The position numbers were made by a program, and so were the translations under genes. The notes beneath the pieces are model-generated. The model made no database searches, was not told the origin of the DNA, and was given only the letters and a program-made list of their open reading frames with translations. A DNA stretch of 64,000 nucleotides from Coturnix japonica (lineage: Eukaryota > Chordata > Aves > Galliformes > Phasianidae), in contig NC_029516.1 in the NCBI RefSeq assembly GCF_001577835.2, forward strand, positions 55,902,802 through 55,966,801. The letters are read 5' to 3'. Shown piece after piece: positions 25,001-54,490 of this stretch (position 1 is the stretch's first letter; every line of letters begins with the position of its first letter).

Positions 25001-27357
25001 AGGAGCAGCTTCCCGGCTTCTAGAAGCTTTGAGGAGGGCTCAGGTGTATTGGAAGGGTTTTGAGCCCCATGCTACAAGCCCTCCTGGCAGCAGTGCTGCT
25101 GGGATGCTGCACAGCAAAGAGATGGAAGGGACAGAGAATAGCAGGTCCTGTGTTTGTCTTATCAGAGGGCTCAGGAAGAGTACATACAGCCCCAGCACCC
25201 ACTTACCTTCCAGCGGCCATACCGGTCAGCCAGGAGCCCAAGCACTATGCTGAAGACCATGTAGCCAAAAAACACCATCTATGGATGTAGCAGAAATGCT
25301 GGGTCACAGGCTGAAATGATGACTGAGCACCTGGTGGAAAGGCAGAGCTAACCCAGGGGAGCTCAGGTACATGCAATGCACCTCAGAGACCAGATGGAGT
25401 GGAGCCAGGATCCATCCCTTCCCAGACCTTGTTTAAGGGTTGGAAGAGGATGTGAGGGTGCCTTGTTGGAGATCCTTGCCTACTAGAGGCCTATCAAAGG
25501 TAAGCAGTTTTTCTTCATTTGTTTCTGTATCCACAGCTGCTGCATTTGGGCTTGTTCTTGTTTGCTGCAGCCTAGGATTGTGCCACTCTGCTATTACTGC
25601 TGTACTTCCCATGACATTATAGTATTACAATGGAGAATTGGAAACAGCTGTGGGGTACTCATTCCCAGCAGCACCAGGCTGCTCTTCAAATCAAGTGTCT
25701 GTTAAAGGCTCTGTAAAAAGGAAGATAAATTGCAGTGACAGAGTCATGTATGGTCCTCAAAGTAAAGGGATTTCCAAAGCATCAGGAAATGGGAGCCTGT
25801 ATTGGCACTATAGTTCTGGTTGTGTGTGTGTGCTCATGTCATATTGCTCTCTAGATTTCTACATTTGTGTCACTGCTCTTGTCCCTGGGAGGAGACCTTA
25901 GAATTTATTTGTTCCTTTGGGAAATGTACATTATAAAGCCTGGGGTGGTGACACATACGATGCACATGTGATGGATGACCTGAATGGGGAAGATGAGTCA
26001 CTCACTGTTGTCACGAGAGCCACCTGCCAGTCTTGAAGCTGCCATTCACATCGGATGAGCGGGGATACAACAGCTATCAGCATGATCTCCATGGCTTCAG
26101 CCACCTTTAGGGACAAGCATACACATTAGCAAGAAGGGAAGCTGTGAGGATTCCATGAGAGAAAGACCCCTAGCAATGCCAAGCCTGCAGTCAAGGAGGT
26201 ATCACCATGCTTAAAAGGGCTCTGTGAAGCTGTGGTGCCTCAGTGGTCTCAGCCCTGAGTGTGGTCTGCAAGACATTCCATGGGAATGAGGAGTGGACAC
26301 AGGATGGAAGAAAGCTGCACCTAGAGAGTGGATATCTAGGTACAGTATAGAATCATTAAGGTTGGAAAAGACCTCTAAGATCATCCAGTCTGACTACTAA
26401 CCCATCCTCATCATGCCCACTAACCATGTCCCTTTGGTGCCTCATCCACATGGTTCTTAAATACTTCCAAGCATGGCAACTTCACCACCTCCCCAGGCAG
26501 CTGGTGCCAGTGCAGCACCATTCTTTTGGAGAGGAACTACTTCCTAATACCCAACCTGAATCTCCCCTGGTGCAACTTAAGGCCATTATTTCTCCTACCA
26601 TTGCTGTGACCTGACAGAAGACTCAGCACCCTGGCATGTCATTACCTGGGAAGTTTTCCAGGTAGCCCTGAACCTCTGAGGCAGTGGGATGGAGCTTCAG
26701 GGCAGTGGTGAGGCCAGGATGCCCTGGGTCAACCTGTTTGCTTTTGCCTTGAAACAGGTTCAATATCAGGGTTGGCCAATGTTGATTCTGGCCAAAGCTG
26801 ACACAAGCAAGAATCCTACTTGAGAAGGTATGTGTGGAAAAAAATAATAAAAATGGGCTGCAATATCTTTTTATGGTGATTGTAGTTGTTACTGCAAAAT
26901 AGTAAAGAAAACAAGGGGAGTGTTTCTTCAGGCTCGTGGTGTTGGCTGTGGACACCTACCCCAGTGCTTCCCATGATGAGAAAAAGTGCAATGTGGAACC
27001 TCCCAAACCCAATGGTTTCCACAGCTTCTTCCACTGTAAATGTCTTCTGCCCTGAACACCAGTGGGAAAGAAAGACACACACACACACAGAAAAACCCCA
27101 TCAGTAGTCAAATAGTACATTCTCAGGTCTTTATGAAATGGGAACATTTTCTATGCTATGGTAGGAGAGAAGCAGTATGAAGCTGGTGTCTGAGGTCCAG
27201 GTAACTGGAGTGCCAGAACCCTGCCTCTACCCTGCTTCACAAGGACCAGCATTTCTGGTCCTGCCAACACAAACACACCTTTTGGGGGTTCTGGTCCCTC
27301 CGTATGGATTTCCTCCAAGGCAATAGAATTTGCTGCCTCTTCTGGTGCAGTGGCCAT
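15839..27357 (-). CDS. SVOPL: SVOPL, SV2-related MFS transporter-like protein
   Basis: SVOPL is an orphan major facilitator superfamily transporter related to SVOP and SV2, with twelve predicted membrane helices; its substrate is unknown. Coding exons, in transcript order, are 27279-27357, 26960-27051, 26006-26104, 25207-25278, 24676-24800, 22399-22462, 20789-20914, 20241-20369, 19246-19319, 17672-17874, 17479-17590, 16988-17069, 16366-16455 and 15839-16000. All donors are GT, all acceptors AG, and the phases agree throughout. The product is 502 residues if the last exon reads to TAG at 15839, or about 490 if a further mini-exon exists; I recall human SVOPL as 492. The helix 2-3 loop carries the MFS signature GLLADRYGRWK. 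The start ATG opens MATAPEEAAN, as MATKP does in mammals. TRIM24 converges on it; ATP6V0A4 lies upstream on the same strand. Confidence 0.95.
16366..16455 (-). CDS. SVOPL: SVOPL exon 13
   Basis: Thirty codons encode VYPTTMRALGMGTSGSLCRV and GAMVAPFISQ, the conserved stretch around helix 11. Confidence 0.95.
16497..16815 (-). mobile_element. CR1 LINE fragment
   Basis: The plus strand carries GGCAACCTGTTCCAGTGTC, then AATCTCTCCTCTTTTAGTTTGAAACC and CCCTTGTCCCATCACAACAG-like text typical of inverted CR1. It lies in the SVOPL intron between exons 12 and 13, in the gene's sense direction. Confidence 0.85.
16918..16967 (+). mobile_element. CR1 LINE 3' tail fragment
   Basis: GATCTTAGAGG, TTTTTTCCAACCTTAACG and a diverged CTGTGATGCT tail identify a short CR1 end, about 20 bp from SVOPL exon 12. 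Confidence 0.65.
16988..17069 (-). CDS. SVOPL: SVOPL exon 12
   Basis: It encodes AGMTGFLFMLRALVSANFNT and IYIYTAE. Acceptor TTTTAG, donor GTGGGT. Confidence 0.95.
17479..17590 (-). CDS. SVOPL: SVOPL exon 11
   Basis: It encodes NPLNILGINFLGRRLSLCIT and MGCTALFFLLLNICTS. GINFLGRR is the second MFS loop signature, between helices 8 and 9. Confidence 0.95.
17672..17874 (-). CDS. SVOPL: SVOPL exon 10
   Basis: It encodes LGIAFAYYGVILASAELLER, a divergent cysteine-containing loop with SPCYC, and YRTMIISTAGEIA. The loop differs most from mammals, as expected for a large extracytoplasmic loop. Confidence 0.95.
19246..19319 (-). CDS. SVOPL: SVOPL exon 9
   Basis: It encodes ERRGRLKDLLHPKYLRTTLQ and IWIIW, leading into helix 7. 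It ends in phase 2 at GTAAAG. Confidence 0.93.
20112..20216. repeat. Purine-rich minisatellite
   Basis: Imperfect GGGATGAGA-, AAGATGGGATGG- and GATGAGATGAG-like units repeat through this intronic stretch, starting near the SVOPL exon 8 donor. Confidence 0.7.
20241..20369 (-). CDS. SVOPL: SVOPL exon 8
   Basis: Forty-three codons encode FIPESARYNVSTGN, a helical AALATLQRIAKMNRAAMPEG stretch and the end of the central cytoplasmic loop. A purine-rich minisatellite begins about 30 bp beyond the donor. Confidence 0.94.
20789..20914 (-). CDS. SVOPL: SVOPL exon 7
   Basis: Forty-two codons encode VFWLAGSLLIIGLASVVNPT and GWRWLIRIASIPGIILIMVF, two more helices. Acceptor GAAG at 20915, donor GTAGGA. 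Confidence 0.95.
22399..22462 (-). CDS. SVOPL: SVOPL exon 6
   Basis: Twenty-one complete codons encode LIIKTEFLPTKYRGYMLPLS and Q. The RGYML part matches the conserved MFS loop after helix 4. Confidence 0.94.
22950..23142 (+). mobile_element. CR1 LINE 3' fragment
   Basis: It runs from GGTGCTGAAGCACTGGCACA to GGTGTCCCTGTTTGTTGCAG, GAGTTGGACTAGATGACC and the tail ATTCTAAGATTCTATA. It is antisense within an SVOPL intron. Confidence 0.9.
24676..24800 (-). CDS. SVOPL: SVOPL exon 5
   Basis: It encodes ILLLSFLWGAYFSLLTSFAP, then SYIWFVFLRTMVGGGVSGHA, two membrane helices. It ends in phase 2 at GTAAGG. Confidence 0.95.
25207..25278 (-). CDS. SVOPL: SVOPL exon 4 with MFS signature
   Basis: Twenty-four codons encode MVFFGYMVFSIVLGLLADRY then GRWK. 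The D-R-Y-G-R-W-K loop is the conserved MFS motif between helices 2 and 3. Confidence 0.95.
26006..26104 (-). CDS. SVOPL: SVOPL exon 3
   Basis: Thirty-three codons encode VAEAMEIMLIAVVSPLIRCE and WQLQDWQVALVTT, covering the end of helix 1 and the first external loop. Confidence 0.95.
26347..26620 (-). mobile_element. CR1 LINE 3' fragment
   Basis: The plus strand begins TAGAATCATTAAGGTTGG and runs through CCACTAACCATGTCCC and CACCACCTCCCCAGGCAG, the reverse complement of CR1. It lies in SVOPL intron 2, sense direction. Confidence 0.9.
26960..27051 (-). CDS. SVOPL: SVOPL exon 2
   Basis: It encodes QKTFTVEEAVETIGFGRFHI and ALFLIMGSTG, the entry to the first membrane helix. The acceptor is TTCAG, preceded by a TG microsatellite; the donor is GTAGGT. 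Confidence 0.95.
27074..27089. repeat. (CA)n tract upstream of the SVOPL exon 2 acceptor
   Basis: In the transcript this is a TG repeat 23-38 nt before the acceptor of SVOPL exon 2, inside its pyrimidine-tract region. Confidence 0.85.
27279..27357 (-). CDS. SVOPL: SVOPL exon 1 (start codon)
   Basis: ATG at 27357-27355 begins a short cytoplasmic tail, ANSIALEEIHTEGPEPPK, and the exon ends in phase 1 at donor GTGTGT. Joined to exon 2 it reads PKGQKTFTV, matching the family. Confidence 0.9.
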
Positions 27358-27420
27358 CTCAGCTGCTGCTGGGATCCACTATAACTGTTGGAGAAGGACA
27401 GGTTACTGTAGAGAGCAATA

Positions 27421-27800
27421 AGGTTTCCCCTGAGCTTCTCTTCTCCAGACTGAACAATCCCAGTTCCCTCAGCTGCTTCCCATAAGATTTCTGCTCCAGA
27501 CCCCTCACAGCTTTGTTGCCTTTCTCTGGATACGCTCTAGGGCCTCAGTGTCTTTCTTGTAGTAAGGTGCCTAATGCAGTACTCAAGATGCAGATTAAAC
27601 AGTGCTGAGTACAGGGGGATGATCACCTCCATGTCTCAGCTGGCTGCAATATTTCTGATACAAGCCAGGGTGTCATTGGGGATATCTGGGAACACTGATG
27701 ATTCATGTTCAGAGAGCTGACCATGACACCCCCAGATCTTTTTCCTCCATGCATCTTTCCATCCACTCTGTCCCAAGCCTGTAGGGTTGCCTAGTGTTGC
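27421..27800 (-). mobile_element. CR1 LINE fragment
   Basis: The plus strand carries TCTTCTCCAGACTGAACAAT, CCTCAGCTGCTTCCCATA and TTGCCTTTCTCTGGATACGC, internal CR1 sequence in inverse orientation. It begins about 60 bp upstream of the SVOPL start codon, so it may sit in the 5' untranslated region or promoter. Confidence 0.85.
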
Positions 27801-28629
27801 TGGCATTACAAGGCAGCTTAGCTGAGCTGACAAATCAGTCATTGCGTTGCTCTGGCTGTTTTCATCCAAAATTCAGAGAATGAGGGAAGATGCAAAGGCA
27901 TGTGTAATGGCTTCCCTAGCCTGGACATGTGAAGAAAGCCAAAAGATTCTGCACCACCTCCAAGAGCTGAGAACTGACAATGATCTACACTAAGTTGTCC
28001 CTCTAAGGTGGAAGTGTATCTTTCAGGAGCTGGGGCCAGTGAGCTGTAGAGGCACTGCACCCTGTTTTTGAGAGCACACAAGAGCACAAAGCAGAGCCAG
28101 TGGGAGGAGCAGGGCTGCCCAGCCTGTTTCCCTAGCCCTGGCTTCCCAAGAATGGCACACTTGGCAAGGAGTACAGACCTAGCTCCTTCTCGCCCAGCCC
28201 AGCCCTGCAAGCACTGTGGTTCCCATAGGACAAATGGATCTCTGCCTTACCCCACTGTATCAATCCCCATCCACTTAAGGCAGCAAGAAACAACCACAAG
28301 CTCTGCATTGTAATGGGGGCATCTGGCTTGCTCGTGCAGAAGGTCTGGTTTCCAGTGCTACATCTTTAAGTCTAATCACAGATGCTTTTCCTGGTAAGAA
28401 AATCTCATCTTAATCCAGTGGTAGGGATTAAGCACACAGCAAGCTTTAACCCCCAAGCTTTCCTGCTGAGGGAATGCAGTGACTATTGCAGGGGAGGCTC
28501 AACACATCTTCAGTTTAATAAAAATCTCTCCTTCAGTGGCCTCTATCCAGAGCTGCTAGACTTGGTGAGAAAGTGCTCAGTGCTGCCCCACAAGGGTCCA
28601 GGGGCTGGAGCAGAATAAGCAATGAACCT

Positions 28630-28680
28630 AATCATAGAATTGTAGAACTGCTCAGGTTGGAAAATGACAAAGAGCATCTG
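28630..28680 (-). mobile_element. CR1 LINE 3' remnant
   Basis: A 50-bp remnant reading ATCATAGAATTGTAGAACTG and CTCAGGTTGGAAAATGAC. Confidence 0.7.
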
Positions 28681-29908
28681 ATGAAAGGTACAAAGTCTCA
28701 CGGGAGACAGAGGGCAGCGTAAGCATAAAAAACAGAGTTAAGTGCTCCCAGCTGGGCACAATGTATAGAGGTGAAGTTAGAAGGAGGTCATTAAGGGCTA
28801 ATAGCAGTTCAGTTGGGTGGATCAGATACACTGACCTTGCTGTTATAGATCATTAAAGCCCAGGATCCCAGAGGATGTGCGTGATATTGGTCACTACTTC
28901 CTCTCAGCACCATCCTCGCAGGCAGTGGTAGCTGCCAGCAGCACATGACACCAGCAGCTCATCATGCTGGCCATCATTTGCAGATCATTTCCAGGTTGAA
29001 TTAGCTCAACAGAAATCACATAAGGTGTCCGGAAGATCCCATGGGAAGGGATAATGGTTGACAGTGTGTCTGAATCACAAAAGGCCTCACAGTAACAAAA
29101 CCTGAGGCCCCGTTATGCTCCTTGTCTGGACATTTATGATTAGGTCCTGCAAACACAACCTGCTGTAAGAACTGGAGTAAAGTAAGGAGTAAATCTCCTG
29201 AGGGTTCCTATGGAGAACATGGTTTAGTCACTGCAAACCACTTGCAGCCCTAATTGCCCTTATGAAGCATCTCATGTCTGTCACAGCTCTTTGGGAAGTC
29301 ACGAGAAAGAGTTTCCTGCTATTTGTAAATCACAGTGAAAATACTAAATGGCAATTACATGAGCCAAAAAACAGCAGTGCCAAAAAGCTGTTGCTGGCAG
29401 GGAAAATAGCAATCCTCTATCAGAAGGGAATAACCAAGAATGCAGTGAAACCACTGCTTGGTCCTAGCAGTGAGATGACATGATGTATGAATGATCAGAT
29501 ACTCCCACTCTTAAGTCAAGATTCAACTATATTTCTTGTTTTTGTAGGGTTTTGGGTTGTTCTGAGTGAAGTTTTCTTACCTCTGAAATGCCCTGGTCAC
29601 AGAGGAGCGGACCTTTCTTCCCTTACATCTGCTTCTTCCCCTTCTGCTGTTTGCTTTCCTCGTTATGTTGGTGTTGCTGTGTGTTTAGAATCCAGCTCTA
29701 GGGAGTCAGATTTCCACCTTGCTGGATACAGTACAGTCCCTCCCCAGCCACCTCCTCTCCAGAAGTGGGTGGAACAGGGAGGGTGCCCTGTGTCACAGGG
29801 ACTGTGAGCTCTGCTGGTCCCTCTGCACATACACACACACTCTTTGGGAGTGGCCCACCATGGGTGATGGTGCTCATTCATGGTTTTTGGTGGGGATGAG
29901 GAGGGAGA

Positions 29909-30058
29909 TCATGGAATCATTGAAGTTGGAAAAGACCTATAAGATCTCTCATCCAACCATCAACCCATCCCCACCATGCCCACTAACCACATGCCTCGAT
30001 GCCACATCCACATGGTCCTTGAACACCTTCGGGATAGTGACTCCACCATTTCCCTATT
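29909..30058 (-). mobile_element. CR1 LINE 3' fragment
   Basis: ATCATGGAATCATTGAAGTT, GGAAAAGACC and CCCACCATGCCCACTAACCA-like sequence mark an inverted CR1 closely related to the copy at 26347. Confidence 0.85.
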
Positions 30059-31801
30059 TCAGAAGCAGGAGATGGAGAGTGGACAGTGGTGAGATGACTT
30101 TGTCGCAACACTGGTGAGATAGTAGGGGACAAGTTTCAGAGAGCAGGTCCCACACTGCCAGCACCCAGGTAAAGGGGTTTTGCTGCCCTGTGCAAAGCCA
30201 TGGGCAGAGCTCAGCAGCTGCTGCAGCTATCAGCTGCCTTAGGCCAGTTGAAGCCAGTTCAGGTGCCATTACCACAAAGAAAACAGGGCCTGTTCATCAG
30301 CTTCATCTCTAAACTTCCTGGCCAATGAGTACCCATAGCTTGCAGTGATTCTGACCTTGACAGTGCAGATCTCAATACTGCAAGTTGTGCTGTCCAGTAA
30401 ATTCAAGCTATGATAGATAAGTGCTCTTGACTAGGAGTGTGCATGCTGACCTTTATTTCTTTAATATGTTGCCTCAAGTGCAGTTGGTGTTTTTTGTCTT
30501 CCTCTCATGAGAGCTCCCCAAATCCTTTTCTTTTGAAATACATTTACCATGCTGACAGCAGTGCTGTAGGAGTCGTATCAAAGCATGGAACTTTCATGCT
30601 GAGTTTCACACTTCCAAGCATCAGGAATGTATTTGCTGTCAGCTAACATATGCCATTTCACAGCCCTATTTTACGTCTTCCTTTTAATAAGAGCTGATAT
30701 TCAGCCACAGCCATTGTTGACAATTGTTAAACTAAATGCAAGATCCAGGCAGCTGGATCCATACCCTGTGCTCTTATTGCAATAACTCAGGCACTATGCA
30801 TGCAGTCACAGAAGGGTACTGATGTGTTGGCATTACAGCTTCTCATTGCAGGAGGGAAAAAATAGCTGAAATTCCAGTGAAACTCTCAGCCACAGAGATG
30901 TGCTTTCAGATCCACATGTCTGGGACTGAATGAAGGCTTGCTATCTATTACCTTTTTCTTTATTTTTTAACCCACTTCATGATATTTTAATTACTTGTAA
31001 AAGAAATGCAAAGACTGGTCATAGTGGAATGTGAACAGGAACATCTGCATGTATGAAAGTTCCAGGAGAAACAAGAGAGTGAGGGTAAGAAGAAAGACCT
31101 TCACAGCTTGCCAGGGACATGACAGACAGCTGTCACACAGGTGAACACTGAGGAAGATGCTGTTTGTTGCAGGAGCCAGAGACCGAGCTGCAGGAAACTC
31201 CTGAAGACTACAAAAACTCTATTCACAAACCATCCATCACCTCTGATTCATCAGACATTAGGGACTGGACGAGAACATGGGACTCTGGCATCTTCATCCC
31301 CCATGTCACAGGTCATCCTGGCAGGAGGGCCTGGCCACACACAGCTCTGGCTCTCATGAGGAGGAATAAACAACCCTAAAAGAGTGAGTGTGAGTATCTG
31401 AAATCAGTTTGACTTTGTTATCACATTCCCGTGTGGCCATTCACCGAGGTTTTTTTGTATTAATTTTCTACAAAACTATATAACTCGTGTCATCAGCCCT
31501 CAGAAATAAACACCTTCCCAGCAATGGATTCAGAGGCAACACTTCTTCTTAGGTTAAAAATTCCCAGTAAAGTGTCTGGAAGTCACACTTTTATCAACGG
31601 GTAAAGTTCAAACAAAGACAATGGGGTGTTGTACCAAGGTCAACCAGTTTGTAATGGCAATCTCTTCTGGAACTGACTACATCTGGTGGCCATGTTCACA
31701 GCACCAACTAGAAAATCTGATCTCATTCAGCCTAAAAGCTCCACTGGGGAACGGGCAGTCACTGCTGTGCCCCAAAATACCTAAATACCAATATTCCTAA
31801 T

Positions 31802-32070
31802 TGTGGGAATACAAAGACTGTACAGTGACTTTACAGAGCAGCAGCTGTGGAGCAAGATAAACAGCATAAGAACCAGGGACGCCTCTAGAAAAAGAAAGAA
31901 TGGCTCACGGCTCTGATTGGATAAGCACCCACATGAATGGTTGAAGTGTGGAATGCTCTGTAAATGGGAAAGCTAGAAAAAGAGAACTTGTGAAGGTATA
32001 TTAGAGATGTGAGAACTTGCAATAAATGATTTGGATCACTCACATCTGAGTCCATGCATCAGAGGCTGCA
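31802..32070 (+). mobile_element. Solo LTR of an endogenous retrovirus
   Basis: A 269-bp segment begins TGTGGG, ends CTGCA (TG...CA), and is bounded on both sides by CCTAAT (31796-31801 and 32071-32076), a 6-bp target duplication. Inside are ATTGG, a TATATTAG promoter-like stretch and an AATAAA near 32022, as an LTR would have. No internal retroviral genes adjoin it, so it is a solo LTR left by recombination. The 6-bp duplication suits the alpharetrovirus-like families of birds, but the family is not certain. The right flank is CR1 sequence, so it appears to have inserted into an older CR1. Confidence 0.65.
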
Positions 32071-32170
32071 CCTAATAACCAATCTGAACTTCCCCTGACA
32101 CAACTTGAGCCCATCACCTCTAGTTCTATCGCTGTTAGCCAGCCCTCCCCCACCTCACCACAACAATCAC
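32071..32170 (-). mobile_element. CR1 LINE fragment, target of the LTR
   Basis: The plus strand reads CCTAATAACCAATCTGAACT and CCCCTGACACAACTTGAG, inverted CR1 internal sequence. It continues leftward only weakly beyond the LTR. Confidence 0.75.
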
Positions 32171-32950
32171 TATTCAGTACAGTAAACAACAGACAGTTTT
32201 GACACCTGCAGCATTCATGGGATAACTTGTTTTTCTTGCTTTAAATATAAACCTGAGACACTAAGAAGCTCAAAAAGGAATAGGTATTCTGTTTCAGGTA
32301 ATGGTTTCAGGTAATCACCTTCTCAGTTACACTGCAATCCTGTGGAAAGGTGCAGTAAGGATAAAATACGCACTTGTGCAGAAAATTCCCCCACTGTTTC
32401 ATAATGCAAACTTCTATCTGTTTGATAACGCATCAAACTAGCTTGACCTTCCTTGCTTCAAAACAGCTTTTCTTTCAGACCTCTACAGAATAGGAATGAA
32501 TGAGTTAGGTTGGAGTGAGGATATCAACAAAGGTGATGTCCAGACACTGAGCCGCTGTGAGACCAGCTGGAGTGACATGAACCACAAGTTACCCATTCCT
32601 GAAGAGCCAGAGCTGTGAGGCCATGTGAACTATGGACACACACTTGCACCCACCCTTCCTTCTTTCAGCTTGAACTCCAGCTCCAAATCTAAGATGCTGC
32701 TAGAATGAAAAGTGTTCCTGACTGTTGGCAGCCAGTCTTCAATGCAACTACAGTTTCTTGGCAACTCAAGAGAAAATCAGGAACAAGCTCCTTGCCTGGG
32801 GGTGTGTGTTGTCCTCTGTCAGTGCAGCTGGAAGGTGACTCTGAAGGCTGACCACTGCAGTCTAATGGCCCATGAAAACTGCTCCGCTGCACGTGCTGCA
32901 GGGAGCCCACAACAGACAGGGTTCCTAAGAGGAGATGAGTATCAGAGATC

Positions 32951-33130
32951 ATATAATCATAGAATGGCTTGGATTGGAAGGGAGCTTAAAACCCAAGCAG
33001 TGTCAACCCTCTGTCATGGGCAAAGCTGTCACCCAGCAGATCAGGCTGCCCAGGGCTCTGTCCAGCCCAGCCTCGTGTGCCTTCAGGGATGGGGCACCCA
33101 CAACCTCTCTGGAGGGAAGCAAAACATTCC
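32951..33130 (-). mobile_element. CR1 LINE 3' fragment
   Basis: ATAATCATAGAATGGCTTGG, AGGCTGCCCAGGGCTCTGTC and GGGGCACCCACAACCTCTCT are the reverse complement of the CR1 3' end. Confidence 0.9.
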
Positions 33131-33786
33131 ATGTCCAAAACGTTCCATGTTCCATGTTGGGATTTTACATTCTCCATGCTTGAAAAAAAATAGCCTGTCT
33201 TGATTAACACTATTCAATTTGAAAAACTGGCAGTTCATGAATATTTAGAAAAGATCGTGGTACATCAACACTGTGAATTCATCTCAGCTGTATTGATTTC
33301 CCTCTTCTCTCTGTTCATTGTCATTACTATACAATCTGTTTCAGCAACCTATATTGAAAAATACAGCACAGGAGGAGTCACTTTAAGTTTCTAGAGTGAA
33401 ACAAGTCCACAGGAAGAAATAAATTGGCTGCCAGTGTGGAAACTAGCTCACTCTTTGGTTTACTCAGCTCAAAACCAACTCTTTTGTTACATGATGACGT
33501 GTGCAAACTTCAATAATCTCATACTGTCAAAAGATGGAGCAAATCAGATAATAGGAGGGTTCTTGTAGTAAAGCATGTAGAAAATTGCCTGCTTTCAATA
33601 TCGTCTGTACGTGAGCTGTTTTGCATTGTTTGTGCAATGAAGGGCAGAAATCTTATAAGAGAATTAATAGTTGTGAAATGGTCAGCCACAGATTCAAACA
33701 ACTTCTGAAACATACTTTTCTCGTAGAGAAATAATCCACAAAGACAAGTGGAGCAAAACACATGCAAGTTGATTATTAATAACCAA

Positions 33787-33792
33787 TTTAAT
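33787..33792 (-). promoter_or_regulatory. Candidate ATP6V0A4 polyadenylation signal
   Basis: ATTAAA on the minus strand lies about 300 nt after the stop codon, beside an A/T-rich run. It is a variant hexamer, so the call is tentative. Confidence 0.35.
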
Positions 33793-34095
33793 TTAAAAAA
33801 AAAAAAAAGTGGATCACTTCTTTTTAACCAAGCAGTGGGCAGCTGATCTGATCAAATGCTGAGGACCAGGTACTTGGCAAAGACATCAGTAAAGATATGT
33901 AGCTCAGGGTCCAGCCAGCCCCGCTAATGCAGCATCTGTGTTATCAGTGGGAATGGACCTAGGACATTTCCATATACAGCTAATCTTTCAAGGGCTATGT
34001 CCCATTCTATATCACTGAATATAACCAACTCTGTGGACAAACAGTGGCCAGGAAGCAGAGCCCGGTTGAAGAAATGAAGAATCAATTCACTGGCT

Positions 34096-53438
<19,343 letters not shown>

Positions 53439-53548
53439 TTTGGCTGGCCTCCTCTTGCCCAAGCGTCCGTGGGGGCCTCAGCTGCTGTGTGTTCTTCCTC
53501 ACCCAGGAGGTACAGAAGGTGCCGAGTGCTGTGGGAACATTGGGATCA

Positions 53549-53735
53549 CTGAATCATAGTATCAATAGAATGGCTTGGTTTGAAGAGACTTCAAAGATCA
53601 TCTAGTTGCAGTCCCTCTGCCACACGTAGGGTTATCAACCACTATATCAGGCACTAGATCAAGGTAAGTTAGGGCCCTATCCAGCCTGGCCTTGAACATC
53701 CCCAGGGAGGGGGTATCCACAGCTTCTCAGGGCTG
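53549..53735 (-). mobile_element. CR1 LINE 3' fragment just upstream of the ATP6V0A4 start
   Basis: The plus strand reads ATAGAATGGCTTGGTTTGAA, CCTATCCAGCCTGGCCTTG and GGGGGTATCCACAGCTTCTC. It begins about 110 bp upstream of the start codon and runs in the gene's direction, so it lies in the 5' untranslated region, a 5' intron or the promoter. Confidence 0.88.
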
Positions 53736-54435
53736 GAGGCTAACACAATGCTGCCCAACACATCCTTCATAAAGCTTTCTTCTACTGCTGAAAACAGGAG
53801 ACTCCTCAGGCACACAAAGCTGCATCCCACCAGCACGGGGATGGATAACAGGGTGCTGGATGCAGCATGGAGGAGGGGAGCCACCAGTCTCCTAAAGCAG
53901 ATACCAATCAAATACTGGGCCTTGTTCTCTGCTGGGCCAAAGATGCTTCAGACCGCTGTACTCAGACCCTTGTGAAGGGTTCAGTTTCTCTTTGTCTACC
54001 AGAATGCAGAGCAAAAGACTCATTAACGGCACCTCGCAGTTATACTGCAATTAGAAAGATGCCAAACTGGTTTCTATCACTGGCACTGGTGGTGTGAACA
54101 TAGCATTGCAAAAACGTCTGGAGCGTGTTATATGAGAGTGGGGAGGAGCACTTTATTTAAATTAAAACAAACTTTAAGACTGAAAAAACATTTTCTCCCC
54201 ATAAGGGACTGTTCTCAAAATGAGAAAAATGACATACCATGCATTTCACATTAGTTCCTTTCTCCTCTATGCTTCCCATTATTTACCTCAGGTAGCTTGA
54301 ACATACATATTGCCTGTAGTCATTCTTGCACAAAATTAACTAATTTACTTGCACAAACACAGTAATTATTATTGCCCAAAGAAAAAACATGCAAGTAGCT
54401 ACACTTCATGCATGCATTTAATTTTGAGAATTCAG

Positions 54436-54490
54436 TAGCAAACATACATCTTCTAAATAGCAAACATACACCTTCCACATAGCAAACAAA
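54436..54490. repeat. 22-bp tandem repeat, about 2.5 copies
   Basis: TAGCAAACATACATCTTCTAAA and TAGCAAACATACACCTTCCACA are followed by a partial TAGCAAACAAA. Confidence 0.75.

Larger units (their letters stand above)
27358..33765. other. SVOPL-ATP6V0A4 intergenic region
   Basis: This holds the SVOPL promoter and any 5' untranslated exons, which I cannot place, then CR1 fragments at 27421, 28630, 29909, 32068 and 32951 and one solo LTR at 31802. I see no additional protein-coding exon. Confidence 0.6.

Noticed and set aside
32712-33203. 163-codon plus-strand open frame
   Set aside because: Much of its second half is inverted CR1 sequence.
53439-53462. Upstream extension of ATP6V0A4 reading GKRRPAK
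   Set aside because: It opens with TTG, not ATG, and the family begins at the [10 protein letters not shown]-type start.
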